Part shown: piece after piece, positions 1 through 6,745 of the stretch
Position numbering within the stretch: the stretch's first letter is position 1
Layout: each line of letters begins with the position of its first letter
NCBI GenBank assembly: GCA_023145555.1
Contig: JAGLDO010000219.1
Coordinates: 1-7,393 of the forward strand
Length of the DNA stretch: 7,393 nucleotides
Source of the DNA: Bacteroidales bacterium
Lineage (GTDB): Bacteria > Bacteroidota > Bacteroidia > Bacteroidales > B39-G9
Direction: 5' to 3'
The notes under the pieces: generated by a model
What the model saw: the letters and a program-made list of their open reading frames with translations, nothing else
Told to the model about the DNA's origin: nothing
Databases searched by the model: none
Position numbers and translations under genes: made by a program

Positions 1-184
1 ACCAAGTCTTAGCTTTTAATTTTGTTTTTTCATGTTTTGATGCAATATCTATAGCTTCTTTGGCTTTACCCAATTCATTATACTGGGGTTTTAAGTAATT
101 ATATGCACTAACAACTTTTGAATTTTGAGCGTTTAAATATACTACACTCATAATAAATACTAATACAAATACTATTTTTTTCAT
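1..184 (-). CDS. Secreted TPR-type protein, N-terminal 61 residues only (runs off left edge)
   Basis: The reading frame starts at an ATG (plus-strand CAT at 182-184) and stays open to the window edge, so only the first 61 residues are visible. Residues 1-20 form a classic signal peptide: Lys-Lys after the Met, a hydrophobic core, then Asn-Ala before Gln, the usual signal peptidase I cut in Bacteroidota. The mature part begins with a helical stretch containing an ELGKAKEAIDIA segment that looks like a tetratricopeptide helix. A secreted TPR protein next to gyrA is an arrangement I recall from Bacteroidota genomes; that memory, not a search, supports the family call. The gene lies 63 bp downstream of gyrA on the same strand but has its own strong promoter match, so it need not depend on gyrA transcription. 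Its function is unknown; TPR proteins generally mediate protein-protein contacts, here on the periplasmic side. The gene call is secure, the TPR assignment moderate. Confidence 0.8.
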   Translation of the reverse strand, partial: MKKIVFVLVFIMSVVYLNAQNSKVVSAYNYLKPQYNELGKAKEAIDIASKHEKTKLKAKTW

Positions 185-207
185 TTTATTTTGGTTTTAA
201 ATTTTGA

Positions 208-239
208 CAAAATTAGTGTTTTTTTAATTTTTTATCAAA
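208..239 (-). promoter_or_regulatory. Bacteroidota-type promoter for the secreted TPR gene
   Basis: Read on the minus strand, TTTG (plus 236-239) is followed after exactly 20 bases by TAATTTTG (plus 208-215). This fits the Bacteroidota sigma-ABfr consensus, TTTG, 19-21 bases, TAnnTTTG, in every specified position. Transcription would begin roughly 5-8 bases further on, near 200-203, leaving a leader of about 16-20 bases before the ATG at 184. It lies in the gap after the gyrA stop codon, so the downstream gene can be expressed on its own. This is a consensus match, not a measured start. Confidence 0.65.
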
Positions 240-247
240 TATTCTTT

Positions 248-2725
248 CTATTCTTCAGAAATAATATTTTCAATATTCTCTTCATCTCCATTAGCTTCAA
301 CATAAGTAATAGATGCTATTTCATCGTTTTCTTTTAGGTGTATTAATCTAACACCCTGTGTTGCACGCCCCATCACTCTCATGTCTGACACAGCTAATCT
401 TATTGTAATTCCGTTTTTTGTTATAATCATTAAATCATCGGTTTCAATAACACCTTTTATTGCTATTAATTTACCTGTTTTCTCTGTAATATTAATAGTT
501 TTAACACCTTTACCACCTCTGTTTGTAATTCTATAATCAATTATTTTTGAACGTTTTCCATATCCTTTTTCAGAAACAACTAAGATGTCTTCTTCTTCAT
601 TTTCAATACAAACCATTCCAATCACTTCATTGTTTTCTGCAATATTGATTCCTTTAACACCTTGAGAATTCCTGCCAACTGTTCTTACTTTAGTTTCGTG
701 AAAACGAATAGCTTTACCTGATTTACTGGCTATCATAATATCACTAATACCGGCAGTTAGTTTAGCTTCTAATAATTGGTCTCCATCTTTAATATTTATA
801 GCATTAATACCATTTTGACGAGGTCGAGAGTATGCTTCTAAAAAGGTTTTTTTAACAACACCTTTTTTAGTACACATTACAATATAATTTTGTTTTATAT
901 ATTCGGCATCATCTAATTTTTTGGTATTTATAAAAGCTTTTATATTATCTTCAGGATCAATGTTAATTAAATTTTGAATGGCCCTACCCTTCGAAGTACG
1001 TGTTCCTTCAGGTATTTCATATATTTTAAGCCAATAACATTTTCCTTTTTCAGTAAACAATAATAAAGTATTATGCATTGTAGCAATAAAAAGATGTTCA
1101 ATAAAGTCTGCATCTCTTGTAGAACTTCCTTTGCTACCGGTTCCTCCCCTATGCTGAGTTTTAAATTCTGTTAAGGCTGTTCTTTTGATATAACCTAAAT
1201 GAGATATTGTAATAACTACATCATCATCGGCATAGAAGTCTTCGGGATTAAATTCCTCGGAAGCATAAACGATGTCTGTTCTGCGTTCGTCGCCGTATTT
1301 ATCTTTAATTTCTATTAATTCATCTTTTATTATCTGCATTCGAAGTAATTTGTCATTTAAAATTTCTTTCAAATGTTCAATTAACTTCATTAAATCAGCA
1401 TAATCTTGCTTAATTTTATCTCTTTCTAAACCGGTAAGTTTTTGTAATCTTAAATCAAGAATTGCTTTTGCTTGAATTTCTGATAATTGAAAATTTTGAA
1501 TTAAGCCATTTTTGGCTTCTTCGGGTGTTTTTGATGCTCTAATTAGAGAAATAACAGCATCAAGATTGTCTAAAGCTATTAGTAAACCTTCAAGTATATG
1601 AGCTTTCTTTTCTGCGTTATTTAATTCATATTGTGTTCTTCTTACAACAACTTCATGCCTATGCTTAATAAAATTCTCGATTAAATCTTTTAAATTTAGT
1701 AATTGTGGTTTCCCATTAACTAAAGCAATGTTATTTACATTAAATGAAGACTGTAGAGCAGTATATTTAAACAACTTATTTAAGACAACATTTGCAATTG
1801 CATCTCTTTTAAGATCGTAAACAATACGCATCCCTGTACGGTCAGATTCATCATTTACATTAGAAATACCTTCAATTTTTTTATCATTAATCAAGTCAGC
1901 AGTTTTTATAATCATTTCTGCTTTATTAACCTGATAAGGTATTTCTGTAATAATTATTTTTTCTCTGCCCGAAGCAGTTGTTTCAATATTTGTTTTACCT
2001 CTAACAACAATTCTGCCACGTCCTGTCTCAAAAGCATCTTTAACTCCTTGATATCCATAAATAGTACCTCCGGTTGGAAAGTCAGGAGCTTTAACATAAT
2101 TCATTAATTCTTCAATAGTAATGTCGTTATTGTCAACGTATGCAATTCCGGCATTAATAGCTTCGGTTAAATTATGAGGAGGCATATTTGTCGCCATACC
2201 AACAGCAATACCCGATGCCCCATTAACTAAAAGTAAAGGTATTTTGGTAGGTAATACTGTTGGCTCTTTTAGCGTATCATCAAAATTTAACTGAAAATCG
2301 ACAGTATTTTTATCTAAATCTGCCAATGTATCTTCAGCTATTTTGCTTAATCGTGCTTCAGTATAACGCATTGCAGCAGGGCTATCACCATCAACTGAAC
2401 CAAAGTTTCCTTGCCCTTGAATTAATGGGTAACGTAACGACCATTCCTGTGCCATACGAACCATTGCAAAATAAACAGAAGAATCTCCATGTGGGTGATA
2501 TTTACCAAGAACCTCTCCTACTATTCTTGCTGATTTTTTATATGGTTTTGTTGATGTTATGCCAATATCTGACATTCCAAATAAAATTCTTCGGTGAACA
2601 GGTTTTAATCCATCTCTAACATCAGGCAAAGCCCTCGAAACAATTACCGACATTGAATAATCAATGTAGGCTGTTTTCATTTCCTCTTCAATATTGATCT
2701 TTATAATCTTCTCTTCTACAGCCAT
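248..2725 (-). CDS. gyrA: DNA gyrase subunit A
   Basis: This is the breakage-reunion subunit of the cytoplasmic type IIA topoisomerase that introduces negative supercoils as an A2B2 complex with GyrB. The 825-residue length is normal. The catalytic tyrosine is Tyr121 in AAMRYTEARL, preceded by Arg120; the DNA-intercalating isoleucine is Ile173 in NGASGIAVGMATN. The quinolone-determining region starts at HPHGDSS (77-83). A winged-helix/tower core runs to about 490, followed by a C-terminal DNA-wrapping pinwheel from about 500 with repeated blade motifs (for example 683-693 and 735-744). The GyrA box is the variant QHRGGTG (524-530), which favours GyrA over ParC. The last 16 residues are acidic, like the tail that tunes wrapping in other gyrases. 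Position 86, aligned with E. coli Asp87, is Phe (codon TTT). The ATG is chosen because MAVEEKI leads straight into the conserved start. It is divergent from clpC. Its promoter is unclear: TATCTTTA (plus 2760-2767) fits a -7 box without a good -33. Confidence 0.97.
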   Translation of the reverse strand: MAVEEKIIKINIEEEMKTAYIDYSMSVIVSRALPDVRDGLKPVHRRILFGMSDIGITSTKPYKKSARIVGEVLGKYHPHGDSSVYFAMVRMAQEWSLRYPLIQGQGNFGSVDGDSPAAMRYTEARLSKIAEDTLADLDKNTVDFQLNFDDTLKEPTVLPTKIPLLLVNGASGIAVGMATNMPPHNLTEAINAGIAYVDNNDITIEELMNYVKAPDFPTGGTIYGYQGVKDAFETGRGRIVVRGKTNIETTASGREKIIITEIPYQVNKAEMIIKTADLINDKKIEGISNVNDESDRTGMRIVYDLKRDAIANVVLNKLFKYTALQSSFNVNNIALVNGKPQLLNLKDLIENFIKHRHEVVVRRTQYELNNAEKKAHILEGLLIALDNLDAVISLIRASKTPEEAKNGLIQNFQLSEIQAKAILDLRLQKLTGLERDKIKQDYADLMKLIEHLKEILNDKLLRMQIIKDELIEIKDKYGDERRTDIVYASEEFNPEDFYADDDVVITISHLGYIKRTALTEFKTQHRGGTGSKGSSTRDADFIEHLFIATMHNTLLLFTEKGKCYWLKIYEIPEGTRTSKGRAIQNLINIDPEDNIKAFINTKKLDDAEYIKQNYIVMCTKKGVVKKTFLEAYSRPRQNGINAINIKDGDQLLEAKLTAGISDIMIASKSGKAIRFHETKVRTVGRNSQGVKGINIAENNEVIGMVCIENEEEDILVVSEKGYGKRSKIIDYRITNRGGKGVKTINITEKTGKLIAIKGVIETDDLMIITKNGITIRLAVSDMRVMGRATQGVRLIHLKENDEIASITYVEANGDEENIENIISEE

Positions 2726-2906
2726 TTACAATATTATTATTTATAATTTGTTAAAGCGCTAAAGATAATAAATTATTACTAAATTTTATCTTGAAATAAA
2801 TATTAATTATTAACATTTTTTTGTTAAATAATTTATTGAAGATTTATTTATTATATTTACTTTTGGATAATAATTTTGTACCTTTATTTTTCAAATAATT
2901 AATTAT
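2726..2906. promoter_or_regulatory. Divergent gyrA/clpC control region
   Basis: These 181 bases separate the two divergent start codons and contain no plausible gene. The region is extremely AT-rich. Visible signals are a clpC -7 match (see the separate entry), a weak gyrA -7 candidate at 2760-2767 (minus), and the six-base palindrome AGCGCT at 2755-2760, the only GC cluster in the spacer. Near the centre is an imperfect dyad: ATTATTAACA (2806-2815) opposite TGTTAAATAAT (2822-2832), with a perfect TTAACA/TGTTAA core around six T residues. The dyad could be an operator or simply reflect the AT bias. I find no match I recognise to a known heat-shock operator such as CIRCE or CtsR. Confidence 0.5.
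2847..2878 (+). promoter_or_regulatory. Candidate clpC promoter
   Basis: TAATTTTG at 2871-2878 matches the Bacteroidota -7 consensus TAnnTTTG fully and is identical to the -7 box of the TPR gene at the left edge. Twenty bases upstream, TTTA (2847-2850) matches the -33 TTTG in three of four positions. A start near 2884-2886 would give a leader of about 20 bases before the ATG at 2907. The strong -7 and weaker -33 make the call moderate. No Shine-Dalgarno sequence precedes the ATG, as is usual in this phylum. Confidence 0.5.
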
Positions 2907-5438
2907 ATGGATGCCAAATTTTCACAACGAATAAAAGACGTATTAACTTACAGTAAAGAAGAAGCTATAAGATTAAGAAATAGCAATATTAGTAATGATC
3001 ATTTGTTTCTTGGTATCTTACGAGAAGGCGAAGGTATTGCAATTGACTTATTAGCTTCTTTTGATATTGATAAAGTTACAATTAAAAAGTATATTGAGAA
3101 TAAAATTAGAAACACAGATAATTCTTTTGAAATTAATCTTGAGACTAAAGAAATTCCCTTACTTAAATCTTCAGAAAATGCTTTAAAATTGGTTTATTTA
3201 GAAGCACGCTCATTAAAAAGCAAGACTATTGATACAGGTCATCTGCTTTTAGCAATACTTAGAGATGAAACGTGTTGGACTGCTTTATACCTAAATGAAC
3301 AAGGAGTTGATTATTATTCAATAAAAGAACAATTAAGAAGTACATTGCCAAAAGCAAAATCAGATTTTCCTGATGATCAAGGAGAACCAAATCTTTTTTC
3401 TGACAAACAAAACCCTCACGATAAAGGGGCTCAGTCTCAAAAAGGCTCAGAGACACCTGTTTTAGATAATTTTGGTATTGATTTAACTAAAGCAGCAGAA
3501 GAGGATCGTTTAGATCCTATAGTTGGCAGAGATACTGAGATACAGCGTCTTGCTCAAATATTAACCAGACGAAAAAAGAATAACCCTGTCTTAATCGGGG
3601 AACCGGGAGTTGGTAAATCGGCTATTGTAGAAGGAATGGCTATTAGAATAACAAAAAGACAAGTATCAAGAATTCTTTTCAATAAAAGAATTGTTACTCT
3701 TGACCTTGCTTCAATTGTTGCAGGTACAAAATATCGTGGGCAGTTTGAAGAAAGGATGAAAGCAATTTTAAATGAATTATCAAAAACCAACAATATTATA
3801 TTATTTATTGACGAAATACACACAATTGTTGGTGCAGGAGGAGCTACCGGTTCATTAGATGCTGCAAATATGCTCAAACCTGCTTTAGCTCGTGGAGAAA
3901 TTCAGTGTATTGGAGCGACAACCTTAGACGAATATCGTCAATATATTGAAAAAGATGGTGCTTTAGAGCGAAGATTTCAAAAAGTCATTGTAGAAGCTAC
4001 CACACAGGAAGAAACAATTGAAATACTTAATAATATTAAAGAGAGATATGAAGATCATCACAACGTATCATATTCAGACGATGCTATTAAAGCCTGTGTT
4101 TATTTAACCGATAGATATATTAGCGACCGACATTTGCCCGACAAGGCAATTGATGCCCTTGATGAAACAGGCGCCCGAGTTCACATCTTAAATATTCATG
4201 TACCTGACAAAATACTAAAAATTGAAAAACAAATAGAAGAGGTAAAAACAAAAAAAATTAAAGCCGTAAAAAATCAAAATTTTGAAACTGCTGCAAACTT
4301 AAGAGATAATGAAAGACAATTTATAGAATCTCTTGAAAAAGAAAAAAATAAATGGGAAAATGAATTAATTAAAAATAGAGAATCTGTTTCTGAAGATAAT
4401 GTTGCAGAAGTTATTGCAATGATGACAGGTGTTCCTGTGCAAAGAATTGCTCAATCTGAGGGAAATCGATTGCTAAATATGTTTAATGAAATAGGGAAAA
4501 ATGTTATCGGTCAAGACGAAGCTATTAGTAAAATAGTTAAATCAATTCAACGCAATCGTGCAGGTTTAAAAGATCCAAATAAACCAATAGGCTCCTTTGT
4601 TTTTCTTGGACCTACTGGTGTTGGGAAAACTCAGTTAGCTAAAATTTTAGCTAAATATCTGTTTGACAGCAAAGAAGCTCTTATTAGAATTGACATGAGC
4701 GAATATATGGAAAAATTTTCTGTTTCTCGCTTAGTTGGTGCGCCTCCGGGATATGTTGGTTATGAAGAAGGTGGTCAATTAACTGAGAAGGTTCGCAGAA
4801 AACCATATTCTGTTGTATTATTAGATGAAATTGAAAAAGCTCATCCCGATATTTTTAACTTACTTCTTCAGGTGCTTGACGAAGGTCAATTAACTGATAG
4901 TTTGGGCAGAAGAATTGATTTTCGCAATACTATAATTATTATGACATCTAATATTGGAACCCGACAGTTAAAAGATTTTAGCAGTTCTGTTGGCTTCTCT
5001 TCAAAATCAAAATCACAAACATCGAATGATTATGCAAAGCAAGTTATTCAAAAAGCATTAAAAAAAACTTTTGCACCTGAATTTTTAAATCGTATTGATG
5101 ATCTTGTTACATTTAACACACTTACACGCGAAGATATTCATAAAATTATTGATATTGAATTAAAAGGGTTATATGAAAGGGTTGAAAAATTAGAATATAA
5201 ATTAAAGATTGCACCTGCTGCAAAAGATTTTATTGCTGAAAAAGGTTATGATATTCAATTTGGAGCAAGACCTTTAAAAAGAGCTATTCAAAAGTATATT
5301 GAAGACGAAATGGCAGAAGTTATTTTAAAAGCTTCAATTATTGATGGTGATACTATTCATGTAGGTTTTGACAAGAAAAACCAAAAGATTAAAATTTATA
5401 TTAAAAAGAAAAAATCGCCTGAAAAGAAAGAAAAGTAA
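2907..5438 (+). CDS. clpC: ATP-dependent Clp protease ATP-binding subunit ClpC
   Basis: This Hsp100 AAA+ unfoldase forms hexamers that unfold proteins and feed them to the ClpP peptidase in the cytoplasm. The order is two Clp_N repeats (about 1-145), a polar linker (about 150-185), AAA+ domain 1 with Walker A GEPGVGKS (231-238), Walker B IILFIDEI (297-304) and the arginine-finger region RRF (355-357), then a short middle region with a UVR-like helix (about 449-471), and AAA+ domain 2 with Walker A GPTGVGKT (568-575), Walker B VVLLDE (636-641) and sensor-2 GARPLKR (786-792). The short middle domain separates it from ClpB, whose M domain is far longer. VGF (695-697) sits where ClpC proteins carry the ClpP-docking tripeptide, so it should partner ClpP rather than act only as a disaggregase. 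All ATPase residues are present. The 843-residue length is typical, and the lysine-rich tail (about 832-843) is probably disordered. The start fits the family N-terminus. It is monocistronic: its own promoter and a strong terminator flank it. Confidence 0.96.
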   Translation: MDAKFSQRIKDVLTYSKEEAIRLRNSNISNDHLFLGILREGEGIAIDLLASFDIDKVTIKKYIENKIRNTDNSFEINLETKEIPLLKSSENALKLVYLEARSLKSKTIDTGHLLLAILRDETCWTALYLNEQGVDYYSIKEQLRSTLPKAKSDFPDDQGEPNLFSDKQNPHDKGAQSQKGSETPVLDNFGIDLTKAAEEDRLDPIVGRDTEIQRLAQILTRRKKNNPVLIGEPGVGKSAIVEGMAIRITKRQVSRILFNKRIVTLDLASIVAGTKYRGQFEERMKAILNELSKTNNIILFIDEIHTIVGAGGATGSLDAANMLKPALARGEIQCIGATTLDEYRQYIEKDGALERRFQKVIVEATTQEETIEILNNIKERYEDHHNVSYSDDAIKACVYLTDRYISDRHLPDKAIDALDETGARVHILNIHVPDKILKIEKQIEEVKTKKIKAVKNQNFETAANLRDNERQFIESLEKEKNKWENELIKNRESVSEDNVAEVIAMMTGVPVQRIAQSEGNRLLNMFNEIGKNVIGQDEAISKIVKSIQRNRAGLKDPNKPIGSFVFLGPTGVGKTQLAKILAKYLFDSKEALIRIDMSEYMEKFSVSRLVGAPPGYVGYEEGGQLTEKVRRKPYSVVLLDEIEKAHPDIFNLLLQVLDEGQLTDSLGRRIDFRNTIIIMTSNIGTRQLKDFSSSVGFSSKSKSQTSNDYAKQVIQKALKKTFAPEFLNRIDDLVTFNTLTREDIHKIIDIELKGLYERVEKLEYKLKIAPAAKDFIAEKGYDIQFGARPLKRAIQKYIEDEMAEVILKASIIDGDTIHVGFDKKNQKIKIYIKKKKSPEKKEK

Positions 5439-5444
5439 AAAAAT

Positions 5445-5473
5445 AAAAAACCGTCTTTCAAGGACGGTTTTTT
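5445..5473. terminator. Bidirectional rho-independent terminator between clpC and the convergent TPR gene
   Basis: The stem is CCGTCTT (5451-5457) against AGGACGG (5461-5467), with one T-G wobble and a three-base loop. It is extended by six A (5445-5450) pairing six T (5468-5473). On the plus strand the stem is followed by a T run 7 bases after the clpC stop codon. On the minus strand the A run becomes a T run, so it should also stop transcripts from the convergent secreted TPR gene, whose stop codon lies 27 bases away. The structure is plain in the sequence. Confidence 0.92.
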
Positions 5474-5499
5474 ATTGCTTACTCATGAAATTAATGTTA

Positions 5500-6252
5500 T
5501 CATTTCACTTTATTAATAACATTATACTGAATTGTAATATTTCCACTATTTGGAAAAAATTGTTTTGCAATACTAATCGTTGATTTTGCAGAATCAATTT
5601 TTTTGTCGTTTACTAAATAACTAGAATAAAGAATAAAAGCATCTTCTAAAATTAGTGATGTATTGCTGTTTTTTAAAGATTTTTCATTCTTATAATTATC
5701 AACGAGTTTAACTATAGATTCTGATATGTATTTTTGTCCTTCACTATAATTGCCGGCTTGCATGTAACAAGCTCCTATCAAGTATTTTATATTGTTGTCT
5801 TCTGGAAAAAGTTTTGAATACTGTTTAAAACTGCTTGCTGCTTTTTTGTAATTTTTATCTTTAAAATATTTTTCTGCTTCATCAATAATTAATTTTCCTA
5901 TTTTATTTACAAAATCAATATTTTTTGTAAAATACTCATCTTTTCTATCTTTCTTTTTAAATTTAATAAGGTATTTAATTGAATTTTTTAATGCTTTAGG
6001 ATAATCTTCCATAATATCAGGATTGTCAATTAATGATATTTGATAATAACACATAGAAAGATACAGATATGGTTCCGGTTCTTTTTTTGTTTTTTCTTTA
6101 TATGTATATGTGTCTGATTTATAAAGGCAATCTTCATAGCGTTTTTCGTTGTATAATTTTGATAGTTTCTCAAATTTACTTCCTATAACTTGAGAATACG
6201 ATAAGTTAACAATAAAAAAACTTGATAAAATAATTAGTACACATTTTTTCAT
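5500..6252 (-). CDS. Secreted tetratricopeptide-like protein of unknown function
   Basis: This 250-residue protein begins with a signal peptide (residues 1-20: Lys-Lys, hydrophobic core, Ser-Tyr-Ser before Gln21). Cys4 is too near the start to be a lipobox cysteine, so export to the periplasm or outside is more likely than lipidation. The mature part is rich in Lys, Tyr and Ser and mostly helical. TPR-like helix pairs can be seen at about 25-75, most clearly at 124-184 (a KNYKKAASSFKQYSKLFP segment followed by CYMQAGNYSEGQKYI), and again at about 203-240. TPR proteins normally serve as binding scaffolds; no catalytic motif is visible. The ATG at 6250-6252 is chosen because it gives a perfect signal peptide start. 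It is convergent with clpC and shares its terminator, and divergent from the thpR fragment, so it appears to be a single-gene unit with no functional hint from context. Gene certain, fold likely, role unknown. Confidence 0.85.
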   Translation of the reverse strand: MKKCVLIILSSFFIVNLSYSQVIGSKFEKLSKLYNEKRYEDCLYKSDTYTYKEKTKKEPEPYLYLSMCYYQISLIDNPDIMEDYPKALKNSIKYLIKFKKKDRKDEYFTKNIDFVNKIGKLIIDEAEKYFKDKNYKKAASSFKQYSKLFPEDNNIKYLIGACYMQAGNYSEGQKYISESIVKLVDNYKNEKSLKNSNTSLILEDAFILYSSYLVNDKKIDSAKSTISIAKQFFPNSGNITIQYNVINKVK

Positions 6253-6374
6253 AACATTATTATTTATATTTGATTTTTATTAAAAAAAAATTGTTTTTTA
6301 AAATTTACACTAATTTATAAAAAATAATTTAATTTATATTATCCCTACCAAAATAATAAATTGAAATAAAAGAA
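6253..6374. promoter_or_regulatory. Divergent spacer between TPR gene and thpR fragment
   Basis: These 122 bases are nearly pure A/T and hold the control signals for both neighbours. For the minus-strand TPR gene, TTTG (plus 6349-6352) lies 22 bases upstream of TATTTTTT (plus 6319-6326). This is a Bacteroidota-like pair with one -7 mismatch and slightly long spacing. For the plus-strand thpR fragment I see no convincing -33/-7 pair; TAATTTAT (6311-6318) is a poor candidate. An AT-only dyad at 6280-6301 is a by-product of A and T runs. There is no room for a gene. Confidence 0.35.
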
Positions 6375-6650
6375 ATGATGCAACACACACGTTTATTTGT
6401 AGCTATTCCAATAAATAGAGATATAATTGAAATATTTTATAAATTTAAAATCAAAAATCAGACAAATGAGGGAATAAGGTGGCTTCCTGACAAAAATCTG
6501 CATATAACAACCTGCTTTATTGGTAATGTTGAAAATTATAAAATAAACAATATTGTTTTTCAACTTGAAAAGTTTCTATTAAACATAGTTGAATTTAAGT
6601 TATATTTTGATTCTTTTCAACTTTCTCCTATTAACCTCAGTTTGACTTAA
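6375..6650 (+). pseudogene. thpR: Truncated 2'-5' RNA ligase (ThpR/LigT family), N-terminal half only
   Basis: The 91-residue frame opens with RLFVAIPI, the standard first beta strand of the RNA 2',3'-cyclic phosphodiesterase / 2'-5' RNA ligase (2H phosphoesterase) family. It then carries IRWLPDKNLHITTCFIGNV (34-52), which contains the first catalytic HxTx motif (His43, Thr45). Family members are about 175-200 residues and need two HxTx motifs; the second, plus the whole C-terminal lobe, is absent. The last family-like residues are FDSFQLSP (78-85). Residues 86-91 are encoded by the inverted-repeat arm that begins at base 6630, and the stop also lies in that arm. No recognisable remainder of the gene follows before the next stop codon on the opposite strand. 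The enzyme should therefore be inactive unless a partner supplies the other lobe. Codon use matches the neighbours, so this looks like decay of a resident gene rather than import. The start could be either of two adjacent ATGs (6375 or 6378). Confidence 0.8.
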
Positions 6651-6740
6651 ATTATCCCGATAGTTCTTCGGAAATTTAATGTTGTCTACAGAAAAATTAG
6701 CAGAAGCTGTATCAAAATTTTAAATCGAACTGAGGTTAAT
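6630..6740. mobile_element. 111-bp MITE-like element or palindromic repeat with 22-bp terminal inverted repeats
   Basis: The left arm (6630-6651) and right arm (6719-6740) are inverted copies over 22 bases with two mismatches; the outermost 13 bases, ATTAACCTCAGTT, are identical. A second hairpin is nested near the left end: TTAAATT (6647-6653) with AATTTAA (6673-6679), and inside it CCGA (6657-6660) with TCGG (6668-6671). The core between the arms is 67 bases and too short for a transposase. Size, terminal repeats and position at a gene breakpoint suggest a non-autonomous miniature element or a solo remnant of an insertion sequence; TTAA or TA at the tips could be part of a target duplication, which I cannot prove from one copy. 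It lies between convergent genes, so it might also act as a transcript-end hairpin, though no T run follows either arm. I do not assign it to a named family. Confidence 0.6.
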
Positions 6741-6745
6741 AAAAA

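Noticed and set aside
2260..2619. Plus-strand open frame antisense to gyrA
   Set aside because: It lies wholly within the conserved gyrase coding sequence, its composition is Leu/Gln-rich with no family resemblance, and it is explained by the opposite-strand codons.
248..2725. ParC (topoisomerase IV subunit A) instead of GyrA
   Set aside because: The GyrA-box-like motif at 524-530, the full six-blade-type C-terminal region and the clpC neighbourhood favour GyrA.
2729..2736. TAATATTG on the minus strand as a gyrA -7 box
   Set aside because: It is only three bases from the start codon, so transcription would begin inside the coding sequence.
3259..3877. Two minus-strand open frames antisense to clpC (3259-3456 and 3554-3877)
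   Set aside because: They overlap the conserved Clp_N, linker and first ATPase regions and show no start signals or recognisable protein features.
2907..5438. ClpB disaggregase instead of ClpC
   Set aside because: The middle domain is short and UVR-like, and a VGF tripeptide stands in the ClpP-docking position; ClpB has a long coiled-coil M domain and lacks this loop.
5368..5583. Plus-strand open frame overlapping the end of clpC
   Set aside because: It is a shifted frame of the Lys-rich clpC tail that runs through the terminator hairpin and into the antisense of the secreted TPR gene.
6280..6301. TTAAAAAA/TTTTTTAA dyad as a terminator or operator
   Set aside because: It is made only of A/T runs in an AT-rich spacer, has no GC stem and lies upstream of both neighbouring genes.
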